Positions 8,439-16,570 of a stretch of DNA of 64,000 nucleotides are shown here, in pieces. The notes below the pieces were generated by a model, which saw nothing but the letters and a program-made list of their open reading frames with translations, was not told where the DNA came from and did no database searches. A program made the position numbers and the translations under genes. The DNA comes from Candidatus Sericytochromatia bacterium (GTDB taxonomy: Bacteria > Cyanobacteriota > Sericytochromatia > UBA7694), in assembly GCA_018780035.1 (NCBI GenBank), contig JADMKE010000004.1, forward strand, positions 115,676 through 179,675. Direction: 5' to 3'. Position 1 is the first letter of the stretch. The number at the start of each line of letters is the position of its first letter.

Positions 8439-9894
8439 TTATCTTCCTCCAGTTGGGGAAACTGAGAATGCCCAGTTTCCAGCCTAAGCCAATTAAAAAT
8501 AACAACCAACTTAACTTAACCAAAATGATTTGCCAATTGAGATTCCAGAGTTCTAGCCAGTTGCTGCTGGGTTTCGCCATTTGGACATTCAAAGCTAAGA
8601 ACAGTGTTATCACTAAGAGCAAAAAGGTTTGGATTAATTTGTTGTTTTCGAGTTTGAGAGGATGGAGCTTTTGTGTTATCCAAAGGTATAAACCTGTCAC
8701 GAGTAATTGAGACACCATGGTTGCTATTGCTGCTCCCATGGCTCCAAAATGGGGAATCATGAGCCCATTGAGGACCAAATTAACCCCAGCAGTAATCCAG
8801 GTGATCCGAGCAAAATAATGGGTCTGTTTTTCCAAGCTAATGCCAAAAGCCGTGATTTGTGTAGTCGCCAGCCACAAAGTTGCAATGGTCAAGTAAATCA
8901 ATGTAGGGGTGGCTTGATGATATTCAATCGGTGTAAATAGGATCAGTAATTCATGGGCACTCAGCATGAGCGCTGCTGAGCAGAGTGTCATCAAATAGAA
9001 CCAAATGGTGAGTACTTTGCCGATTTGTTGTTGGTAATCTGTGGCTTCTGCCACCAAACGAATCGTGATCGGGCTCCAGGCCAAACCAAAAGCTGAACTG
9101 ATAAAGTAGGGAATACTTGCAAATTTAGTTGCCACAGCAAAATACCCGATTTCGGTTGTCGTGCTCAATTCTCCTAACATCCAGCGATCCATTGAACTGA
9201 AAATCCAGGTTGCCAGGGCAGCAAAAATAAATGGATAGCCGTATTTAACCAGCTCTGTGACAAAGAGGGGTTTCAGTTTCAGGGTGAATTCCTTGCGAAT
9301 CAGCCAGAGACCGAGGGGGACAGCCAGCCATCCTGCTAGTAATGCCCCTAGAAAGTAGCCATCGAGCCGTCCCTTTAAACCCAGCACCCAGAGCAGAGTC
9401 AGGCCAATATTAAGGCCATTTTTGAGCAGTGACAACATTAAAAAACGCCACGGAGTAAAGTGCAGGCGGATTACATCCGTGGCATAGGCCAATAAATTGC
9501 CTGGTATCAAGGCCAAAATAACGTAACATAAACTCAACCAGGGTATGTGGTAGCGTTCCCAAAGTAAGCCTTTTAACGGCCATAAAATAGCCAAACTTAA
9601 GCCGCTAATAACGACTGTGAGCAAGACTTGTATAATCAAGCCTGTACTTACCAATCCTGGTCGATCGGTTTCAGGGGTTTGCGGTGCCCAATAATAGCGT
9701 TGTAAGGCATTATTTAAACCCAGATTAGCGAAAGTATTCAGTAATCCTGAGATGGTTAAGAGCAAGGCCATGATGCCAAATTCTTCCACACTTAAGGCAT
9801 ATGCCAAAAGGGGGAATGTGGAAAAAGATAAAAAACGCAAGAAAAAGTCAGCCCCACCATAAATTAAGGTATCTTTAAATAATCGATTTAACAT
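8425..9894 (-). CDS. Polysaccharide flippase, Wzx/MOP family
   Basis: This 489-aa membrane protein has about 12-14 hydrophobic segments along its length and short polar loops. It shows the N-terminal pattern of the MATE/MOP polysaccharide exporter family: LIYGGADFFLRFLSFSTFPL, then an EEFGIMALLLTISGLLNTF helix. Flippases of this type move undecaprenyl-linked oligosaccharide units across the inner membrane. It is last in a minus-strand run that starts with the epimerase at 16285, so it probably exports the product made by that run. The family is well supported. The name wzx is not assigned because specificity is unknown. Confidence 0.85.
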   Translation of the reverse strand: MLNRLFKDTLIYGGADFFLRFLSFSTFPLLAYALSVEEFGIMALLLTISGLLNTFANLGLNNALQRYYWAPQTPETDRPGLVSTGLIIQVLLTVVISGLSLAILWPLKGLLWERYHIPWLSLCYVILALIPGNLLAYATDVIRLHFTPWRFLMLSLLKNGLNIGLTLLWVLGLKGRLDGYFLGALLAGWLAVPLGLWLIRKEFTLKLKPLFVTELVKYGYPFIFAALATWIFSSMDRWMLGELSTTTEIGYFAVATKFASIPYFISSAFGLAWSPITIRLVAEATDYQQQIGKVLTIWFYLMTLCSAALMLSAHELLILFTPIEYHQATPTLIYLTIATLWLATTQITAFGISLEKQTHYFARITWITAGVNLVLNGLMIPHFGAMGAAIATMVSQLLVTGLYLWITQKLHPLKLENNKLIQTFLLLVITLFLALNVQMAKPSSNWLELWNLNWQIILVKLSWLLFLIGLGWKLGILSFPNWRKIIKGH

Positions 9895-9911
9895 GACAAT
9901 ATTTATAGAAT

Positions 9912-11207
9912 TTATTTTGTGAGAAGTTGATTATTTATTAATGGATGTGTAACGTAGGGCTGTGATTTTGAATACTCAGATTTTAAGGGGTGAAATAGAT
10001 TAATCAGATCTACCGATGAATCATGATTTAAATGTCTGTATATATTTGTAAATAAGTAAGAGAAAAAATTATAAGAATGGTATTTTTTTGCGTAAAGAGC
10101 ACTCGCTCGAGATAAATTTTTTCTTATTTCTGGATTTTTTATTAATATTCGAATGGTTTCTTTTATTTTTTCTGGTGAGCTAGAGACGATTGGGCATTCG
10201 CTAAAATAACTATAGCGTCGAAAAACTTCTGTATAAAACAAATTTTCTAAATTACTGATAACAACAAGTCCGGAAGCCATTCCTTCAACCGCACTCATCC
10301 CATAACCTGTAATGAGTTGTTCTACAAGAATATCCGCTTGCTGCATTTGTATTCTAACTTCGTCATTAGGGATTCCTTCTAGTAAGACAAGATCAATTTT
10401 TAATCCTTCAGATTTGAGTTCACTTATGGCCGAGAGTAAAAATTCTGTACCTTTAAATCCACGGTGATTTGGGGTGTGAATAATTCTGATCGGTACTATG
10501 GTGCCATCGCTTTCATTTAATTGCGTTTTAGCTGACCATTGCTCTAAATCTAAACAAAGCGATGAGCGTACCAGGCAATCCCAGCGTCCCATACCATCTA
10601 TCATCACACTCGAAAGAACAACGTCGGCCATTTGGTTCCAGTATTGTACCCGCGCTGCAATTTTGCTTTCGCTGCGAGCTAATTGCGGATAATCAATTTG
10701 CAATACATGGCGCAGTGAGGGATCCTGAATCAGAGATGAAAGATATGCATCTGCTCCATAGGGCATAACACATGTTTGAATTCCCCATAATTGATAGAGC
10801 TGAGCTTCTAAAAACCAAAGCGGTGTATCACCCAGAGCAAATCCTTGGTATGTGATATGTAAGGTGGATGCGTTGCGGCGGACATATAATAAGGCTGCGA
10901 TGCGTTGAAGCCAATTTTCCAAACCAGGAATTTTAAGCCAATCGGGTAAAAGATCTGAAAAATACAGGTCAAAATCACTGCGTTTATTAATTTTGCTGTA
11001 ATAAGTACGCATTAAGGTCAGTGACTGATATCCATTTTTTTTCAGTGCATCTGACCAATACTTATTATTAATGAGTGGTATGCAACCCCAAATTAATGTT
11101 TTTCGATTAGGTAAAATAAAAATAGAAATTAAAATTACTACAGCTAAAATTATATAACTTATTAAAATATTTACTGAATTTATTAATAATTTAATCAATG
11201 ATTTCAT
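9912..11207 (-). CDS. Membrane-anchored glycosyltransferase-like protein
   Basis: The 431-aa protein opens with one long hydrophobic segment (about 10-32), suggesting an inner-membrane anchor. The C-terminal half looks like the donor lobe of a GT-B glycosyltransferase: a GTEFLLSAI helix, ADILVEQLITGYGMSAVEGMASGLVVISN (the family E-x7-E-type block) and then helices typical of GT1/GT4 ends. The N-terminal half is not recognisable. The gene is AT-rich compared with its neighbours, as is the following sulfotransferase, which hints at separate acquisition. It lies 14 bp after the sulfotransferase and 17 bp before the flippase, in the same operon direction. Confidence 0.6.
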   Translation of the reverse strand: MKSLIKLLINSVNILISYIILAVVILISIFILPNRKTLIWGCIPLINNKYWSDALKKNGYQSLTLMRTYYSKINKRSDFDLYFSDLLPDWLKIPGLENWLQRIAALLYVRRNASTLHITYQGFALGDTPLWFLEAQLYQLWGIQTCVMPYGADAYLSSLIQDPSLRHVLQIDYPQLARSESKIAARVQYWNQMADVVLSSVMIDGMGRWDCLVRSSLCLDLEQWSAKTQLNESDGTIVPIRIIHTPNHRGFKGTEFLLSAISELKSEGLKIDLVLLEGIPNDEVRIQMQQADILVEQLITGYGMSAVEGMASGLVVISNLENLFYTEVFRRYSYFSECPIVSSSPEKIKETIRILIKNPEIRKNLSRASALYAKKYHSYNFFSYLFTNIYRHLNHDSSVDLINLFHPLKSEYSKSQPYVTHPLINNQLLTK

Positions 11208-11221
11208 TTTTTAAGTAGCTG

Positions 11222-12145
11222 TCATTGCCAGTCCGAGATATCAAACTCAACTAAAGAGGCAAGGTCTTTTATATCTTTTGAAAATAATTCTGAAAGATAT
11301 TTTTTGCTATACAAAGATATCTCTTGTTTGTTTTTAGTCATATTGTTTGTTAAAATATTGATTTTTTTTTCGTCTTCAGAATTCATAATTAAATTATCAA
11401 TCGATAATTCTTTTCTAATTGCTTCGATAATTAGATCAAATCGACTGCCGAAATATTCTCGAAGTTTCTTTTGCATCCCTGGGTCAATAACATTGACACT
11501 GGTAAAATTTGGTGTTGGCTCATAAGTGAAATTTAAAATGGAAAGACCGAGAAAGGTATATATTTTATTTAGTTCAATATCGGTTTGTGTCGATAAGTTT
11601 TCGGACTTAATCGTTAAAATATTATCCCGAGGAAAGTATTTTAAATATTGCCTAAGCTGTGATGCATAGAACCCTCTTCCAGTGTAGTTATGCGGTTGTA
11701 TTTCAGCCCATATCCCAGATTGCTGATGGATTCTCTGTGACTCTTTACTGAGTGCTTCTTCAAATGTAAGCTCTTCTAAACCTTGCAGAACGGTATACCT
11801 GTAATTAGCCCATGTCCGCTCGATAGGGTTTCTCAGCGTAAATATAAACTTCATTTGTGGGTATTGCAGTGCTACTTTTTTCGCCACATCATCACCACCA
11901 AATAGATACGAAGAAGAGCGCTCGCCTACGGCGATAGCGCTTTCTGGAACATCAGAGAACCAGCGAGATAAATAGTGATCGAGGCCTTTTTTGTATTCCC
12001 AAGACTTATAAAAGAAATGTGGTTCAGGCCTCATTTCTTTGGGAAGGTAAATTTGAGGGTGCTGGACTAAAATGGCAGATAAAAAACTTGTTCCACCAGC
12101 AGCCGTTCCACCAATCAGGAAATTAGGATGTGTATTACCTGTCAC
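11222..12145 (-). CDS. Sulfotransferase family protein
   Basis: The 307-aa protein starts at GTG 12145, eight bases after a GAGGT ribosome site. It has the PAPS-binding layout of carbohydrate/protein sulfotransferases: a 5'-phosphosulfate-loop equivalent GGTAAGGTSFL at 12-22 and the 3'-phosphate motif LRNPIERTWANYRYTV in the middle. In the loop, the lysine usually seen before the GT(T/S) pair is alanine (A15-A16), which could lower activity or change the donor. The family transfers sulfate from PAPS to a sugar or other hydroxyl. In this locus a sulfated glycan is the natural inference. The gene is AT-rich relative to the window. Confidence 0.72.
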   Translation of the reverse strand: MTGNTHPNFLIGGTAAGGTSFLSAILVQHPQIYLPKEMRPEPHFFYKSWEYKKGLDHYLSRWFSDVPESAIAVGERSSSYLFGGDDVAKKVALQYPQMKFIFTLRNPIERTWANYRYTVLQGLEELTFEEALSKESQRIHQQSGIWAEIQPHNYTGRGFYASQLRQYLKYFPRDNILTIKSENLSTQTDIELNKIYTFLGLSILNFTYEPTPNFTSVNVIDPGMQKKLREYFGSRFDLIIEAIRKELSIDNLIMNSEDEKKINILTNNMTKNKQEISLYSKKYLSELFSKDIKDLASLVEFDISDWQ

Positions 12146-12243
12146 TTATCATTACCTCAGTCTGTTGATATTTAAAGCGCTAGATGGCACAACTCTTAAT
12201 GCTATTCGGCGCTTGAGTTCCTGGTCTGCATTTGTTGATAAAT

Positions 12244-14139
12244 TTAGTTACTTGAAGGACTGTAAATATAATGCCCAAGCCATTTCTCAATATAGAGCAG
12301 AGACCAGATAAACAGTCTTCTATTCTGTTGTCCCATGAGGTGTTCTTGAATCATTGATTGTGTAAATGAGGGATCCATAAATCCGTAAATCAATGCTTGT
12401 GGATCAAGTAATTTTTTTTTCACAAACTCAATACTTTCTCCTCGAAACCAGGACGCATCAGGCGCTGAAAATCCCTGTTTTTCACTTTCAAAAATCGATT
12501 CGGGCACAAATTTTTTGAGTGCTTCACGCAAAATGGTTTTGCCATCACGAGTACGTTGGTAATATTTCTCTCGTTTATTCCCCGTTTCATTTTCATTCAG
12601 GCGCACAACCTCAGTAAGGTTAGATAATTTGAGGTTAACAGGCAATTTCATTGCAAAATCGACTAAATCATTATCTAAAAATGGGAAGCGTGTTTCCATG
12701 CCGTGAGCCATGCCCAGTTTATCTTCGACCATCAAAAGTCCATGTAAAAAGGTTTTGGCTTCAAAATACAGAGAATGGTTAACATAATCCTCAGGGCTTT
12801 TTAATTCATTGGCATGAGAGAGAAAGACATCGCGAAAAATATCCCGTGTCCAAACGTGTTTAACGTCATCCCAAATAGGCGCAAAAATATGTTGAATGTC
12901 TGTATTCGGAATCAGGCGATGCCAGAATTGATAGTATTTATCGACGTAGTTATCAAAATTGTCATTTACCACAGCCCGATAGTAGCGCCAAGGATAACCT
13001 CCAAATAGCTCATCTCCGCCCGTTCCTGCCAAGATCACTTTATTAAATTTGGAAGCCAGTTGGGAGATGTAATAATTCGGGTAACTTTGTCCTACCCGCG
13101 GTTCTTCCAGATGCCAAGCTAATTTGGGTAAAATGCGCTCCATATCTCCAGCTTTGAGCACCATTTCATAGTGTTCTGTTTTAAACAGATAAGACATGTA
13201 CTCTGCTTTTTCACGTTCATCATAGGCGGATTCTAAGCCAGAGGCAGAGTGCAGATCAAAGCCGCAGGTAAATGTGCGTATAAAAGGGATCTGACGTGAG
13301 GCAACGGCCGCAATTGAGCCCGAGTCAATCCCTCCGCTGAGGAATGCACCTACATCCACGTCACTGACCAATTGACGTTGTACCGCTTGTTCAAACAGGC
13401 GCTCCAATTCCTCGAGGTATTCTGCTTTTGGCAATGGCTTATCGGGTTCTTGAAAATGGTAATCCCAGTAGCGTTTGAGTTGTAGAACCTGCTCTCCGGA
13501 ACCCAGCGCAATTTCTGCTTGGCATCCGGCAGGAAACAATCGCACGCGTTTGAGAAGGGTGCGATCAGTAAACAGATTCTGAAAGGTAAAATATTCTAAA
13601 AGCGCTTCCGCATCAAGCTCGCGTTTGAATTGCGGGTGTTTGAGAAACGCTTTGTGCTCAGATGCAAAGAGCAGGGTTTTTCCAATAAATGTATAATAGA
13701 GCGGCTTGATTCCATAGCGATCTCGGGCCAAAAATAGGGTCTGACGGGTTCGATCCCAAATGGCAAAGGCAAACATTCCGTTCAATCGGGGTAACATCTC
13801 TGCTCCCCAGGCCATATATGCTTTGAGTACGACTTCGGTATCACTGGTTGATTTAAAGTGATAACCCAATAGTGTCAGCTCTTGGCACAATTCGCGAAAA
13901 TTGTAAATTTCTCCATTGTACGCGATCACAAAATTCCGACTTTGGTCAACCATGGGCTGGTGAGCATCATTTGATAGGTCGATAATTGCCAAGCGGCGAT
14001 GCCCCAAAGCCAGAAAGTTATCCAAGTAAAAGCCCTCACCATCAGGGCCCCGATGAGCTATGCTATCAGCCATTTCTCTGAGTGCGACAGGATCTGCTGG
14101 TTCCCCAGAAAGGTTAAAAATTCCGACGAAGCCGCACAT
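12244..14139 (-). CDS. asnB: Asparagine synthetase B, glutamine-hydrolysing (copy 2)
   Basis: The 631-aa protein starts at ATG 14139 with MCGFVGIF, so the glutaminase nucleophile is Cys2. The glutaminase domain spans about 1-210 (AHRGPDGEG, LAIIDLS). The synthetase domain has the pyrophosphatase loop LSGGIDSGS. It is paralogous to the gene at 4340-6205 but clearly divergent from it. The start lies 3 bp after the stop of the aminotransferase gene, and the aminotransferase in turn lies 4 bp after the epimerase, so the three form one tightly coupled unit. That arrangement suggests an amidotransferase step on a nucleotide sugar or glycan rather than free asparagine supply, but this is inference. 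Confidence 0.9.
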   Translation of the reverse strand: MCGFVGIFNLSGEPADPVALREMADSIAHRGPDGEGFYLDNFLALGHRRLAIIDLSNDAHQPMVDQSRNFVIAYNGEIYNFRELCQELTLLGYHFKSTSDTEVVLKAYMAWGAEMLPRLNGMFAFAIWDRTRQTLFLARDRYGIKPLYYTFIGKTLLFASEHKAFLKHPQFKRELDAEALLEYFTFQNLFTDRTLLKRVRLFPAGCQAEIALGSGEQVLQLKRYWDYHFQEPDKPLPKAEYLEELERLFEQAVQRQLVSDVDVGAFLSGGIDSGSIAAVASRQIPFIRTFTCGFDLHSASGLESAYDEREKAEYMSYLFKTEHYEMVLKAGDMERILPKLAWHLEEPRVGQSYPNYYISQLASKFNKVILAGTGGDELFGGYPWRYYRAVVNDNFDNYVDKYYQFWHRLIPNTDIQHIFAPIWDDVKHVWTRDIFRDVFLSHANELKSPEDYVNHSLYFEAKTFLHGLLMVEDKLGMAHGMETRFPFLDNDLVDFAMKLPVNLKLSNLTEVVRLNENETGNKREKYYQRTRDGKTILREALKKFVPESIFESEKQGFSAPDASWFRGESIEFVKKKLLDPQALIYGFMDPSFTQSMIQEHLMGQQNRRLFIWSLLYIEKWLGHYIYSPSSN

Positions 14140-14142
14140 GTC

Positions 14143-15288
14143 TTACCGTATCGCTTTCAAACAGCTCACGACATGAGCATAATCCGCTTCGGTCATGCGA
14201 TTATGCAGTGGAATAGCCATTGAATAGCGATCTGCGTCCCATGCACCAGGAAAGTCCTCTGGTTTGAGATTGTATTTGTCACGATAGAGCCCCAAGAGAT
14301 GAATTGCATGGGTGCCAGGACGTGTGCTGATCCCCTTTTCCTGTAATTGGGCCATAATTTGATTGCGGCTGAGCGATACCTTGTGTTCGTCTACCTGGCA
14401 GACAAAGGCTTGCCAACTGTGGCTATAACCGTCGGGAACAGTGGGCAATACTAGCCAGGGAATATCCTTGAGCTCTTCCCGATACCATTGGGCCCATATG
14501 CGTCGCTCGGCAAGAAATCCATCTAGTTTTTCCAATTGCACCCGGCCCACTGCTGCTTGCAAGTCGGTCATGCGATAGTTATACCCCAGAAGATTGAATT
14601 CGGGCAGTAAATAAGGGCGAGGGCCTTGATGTCTTTGCTCTTCAGAAATACTCGCGCCATGGTTGCGCAATTGATTCATGCGCTGCGCCAGGGACGCATT
14701 TTTGGTTGTGACCATGCCGCCTTCACCTGTCGTTATGGTTTTGCGGGGGTGAAAAGAAAAGGCGGCAGCCAGTCCCAGTGAGCCTGCTGAGCGGCCTTGA
14801 TAAAGACTGCCCGCAGCACAAGCGGCATCTTCAATCAAAGGAATGTCCCCTGCTATGTTATGAATATTGTCCATATCTGCGCACAATCCAAAGAGGTGGA
14901 CGGGAACAATTGCTTTTGTGCGGGCAGAGATTTTTTCTGCCAGTTTTTCGGGCGCTAAATTGAAGGTCAGCGGACAAATGTCGACTAAAATAGGGGTGGC
15001 TCCGCAATAGAGAACAACATTGGCGGTCGCCACCCAGGTAAACGCAGGAACAATCACTTCATCCCCAGGACCAATCTTTAATGCGGCCAGAATGAGGTGC
15101 AAGGCGGTGGTACAACTCGTTGTTGCTAAAGCCTGATCCACTCCGTGTTTCTCTGCAAAACGCTGTTCGAAGGCACTTACTTGGGGACCCTGGGTTAACC
15201 AACCAGATTCAAGCGGCGCCTTTAAGGCCTGCCATTCTTCTTCTCCGGTCAAGGGCTGTGAAATTTGGATTATACGTGTTTCGGTCAT
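14143..15288 (-). CDS. DegT/DnrJ/EryC1/StrS-family sugar aminotransferase
   Basis: The 381-aa protein is a PLP-dependent sugar aminotransferase. The PLP-binding lysine is K183 in FSFHPRKTITTGEGG, preceded by LIEDAACAAGSLYQG. The N-terminal SGWLTQGPQVSAFE and TSCTTALHLIL blocks are characteristic of the family. Such enzymes convert keto-NDP-sugars to amino sugars in the cytoplasm using Glu or Gln as donor. It sits between the NAD-dependent epimerase (4 bp upstream) and asnB copy 2 (3 bp downstream), a plausible order of ketone formation, transamination and further amidation. The exact amino sugar is unknown. Confidence 0.92.
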   Translation of the reverse strand: MTETRIIQISQPLTGEEEWQALKAPLESGWLTQGPQVSAFEQRFAEKHGVDQALATTSCTTALHLILAALKIGPGDEVIVPAFTWVATANVVLYCGATPILVDICPLTFNLAPEKLAEKISARTKAIVPVHLFGLCADMDNIHNIAGDIPLIEDAACAAGSLYQGRSAGSLGLAAAFSFHPRKTITTGEGGMVTTKNASLAQRMNQLRNHGASISEEQRHQGPRPYLLPEFNLLGYNYRMTDLQAAVGRVQLEKLDGFLAERRIWAQWYREELKDIPWLVLPTVPDGYSHSWQAFVCQVDEHKVSLSRNQIMAQLQEKGISTRPGTHAIHLLGLYRDKYNLKPEDFPGAWDADRYSMAIPLHNRMTEADYAHVVSCLKAIR

Positions 15289-15292
15289 TATT

Positions 15293-16285
15293 TTAAGTCT
15301 TCAATTCAGACTGCATTTGATGTTCTTTGCGCCAGTTAATCAGGTGTTGAATGCCTTGTTTCAGTTCTACCTGGGCCTTAAAACCAATTTCTTTTTCTGC
15401 TTTCTTGGGGCAGCCAATTCTGTTTTTGACAAAGGAAGTCCCTTCGGGAAGGTACTCCACACTGGAGCTACTGCCCGTGACTTCGAGAACCAGTTCGGCC
15501 AATTCTTTGATAGTGGTTTTGATACCCCGGCCCACATTGTAAAAAGTGTCTGTTGTCTCGGCTTTCATGGCGCAGACATTGGCCCGGCCACAATCCTGAA
15601 CATAAATAAAATCATAGGCCTGGGATCCATCTCCATAAATAACAGGGGGCAAACCCTGATCAATTCTGTCTAACATTTTCATAATGACGGCAACATAGGC
15701 CCCTTTATAATCTTGGCGCGGGCCATAGACATTCATATAACGCAAGCCAACATAGTCGAGGTGTTTTTCCGTGTTTTTATAACGGTGATAGAGTGAACGG
15801 CACATTTGCTCTCCAGCAATTTTGGTTGCGCCATAAAAGGTAATATTGTTATAGGGGTGATCTTCTGTCATCGGTTCTTCTATGGCATCCCCATAAACAG
15901 ATGCAGAAGAGGAATATACCAACCTTTGAATGCCATTGTTTAAGCAAGCTTCAAGAACATTAAATGTTCCGCCAATATTGACTTCAAAGGCCGCTCTGGG
16001 GTAATCATAACAGTGCAAGAGCCAAAGCGCGGAAAAGTGAAAAACCCCATCAATGCCTTTCATTGCTGTGTCTAAAACATCCCGATGTAAGATGTCTCCC
16101 CCAGCTTCAAAAATGCTTACCCGTGGGTCCCGACGTGCATTGGCCAGATTTTCTAATTTTCCGCGTACAAAATTGTCATAAATCACAATTTCTGATACAT
16201 CTTCTTTGAGCAGTTCGTCTACTGTATGTGAACCAATTAAGCCTGCGCCACCAATGATTAGCAGGCGTTTTCCTGTGAGATCCAT
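15293..16285 (-). CDS. NAD-dependent epimerase/dehydratase, UDP-glucose 4-epimerase-like
   Basis: The 330-aa protein is an extended SDR with GGAGLIGSH at about 12-20, SSSASVYGD around 126-134 and the catalytic YGATK around 151-155. The length and the GLRYMNVYGPRQ segment fit the UDP-sugar 4-epimerase/dehydratase branch. The ribosome site AAGGA lies 8 bp before ATG 16285. It is first in the minus-strand run epimerase, aminotransferase, asnB, sulfotransferase, glycosyltransferase-like, flippase, and probably provides the sugar nucleotide entering that pathway. Confidence 0.88.
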   Translation of the reverse strand: MDLTGKRLLIIGGAGLIGSHTVDELLKEDVSEIVIYDNFVRGKLENLANARRDPRVSIFEAGGDILHRDVLDTAMKGIDGVFHFSALWLLHCYDYPRAAFEVNIGGTFNVLEACLNNGIQRLVYSSSASVYGDAIEEPMTEDHPYNNITFYGATKIAGEQMCRSLYHRYKNTEKHLDYVGLRYMNVYGPRQDYKGAYVAVIMKMLDRIDQGLPPVIYGDGSQAYDFIYVQDCGRANVCAMKAETTDTFYNVGRGIKTTIKELAELVLEVTGSSSSVEYLPEGTSFVKNRIGCPKKAEKEIGFKAQVELKQGIQHLINWRKEHQMQSELKT

Positions 16286-16368
16286 TTTGTTTTCCTTTGG
16301 CTGAAGTAGGGCTATTATACTATTCCCTTGAGTCTAATCGCGTAAACAAGTCAGGGAAACTTTTCCAA

Positions 16369-16398
16369 CTGACACAGCCTATGTTCTTGCGGTATTAT
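16369..16398 (+). promoter_or_regulatory. Sigma70-type promoter for the 37-aa membrane protein
   Basis: CTGACA (16369-16374) and TATTAT (16393-16398) are separated by 18 bp and are close to the TTGACA/TATAAT consensus. The predicted transcript start near 16405 falls inside the longer 84-codon frame, which supports the shorter start at 16438. Confidence 0.6.
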
Positions 16399-16437
16399 GG
16401 GGAGTATCAATTATTTATACACGGAGACGCTGGCTAT

Positions 16438-16551
16438 ATGGGAACCCCTGAAAGCACGTTTGTTGTTGCCACTGTTATTACCTTAATTCTGATGGCCATG
16501 GTTGGTGGCTCCACTTTTTTGGCCAAGATCGGTAAAGCCAAAGGCGAATAG
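16438..16551 (+). CDS. Small single-pass membrane protein, 37 aa
   Basis: ATG 16438 has a GGAG ribosome site (16423-16426) and a promoter whose start lies just upstream. The same frame is open from 16297, but that stretch would be cut by the promoter. The product has a short polar N-terminus (MGTPEST), one hydrophobic helix (about 8-28, FVVATVITLILMAMVGG) and a basic tail ending KIGKAKGE, so the tail should face the cytoplasm. I do not recognise it. It stands alone between the divergent epimerase gene and the convergent duplicated-domain gene. Confidence 0.55.
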   Translation: MGTPESTFVVATVITLILMAMVGGSTFLAKIGKAKGE

Positions 16552-16570
16552 TTGCCTTCCCGATGTGTGT

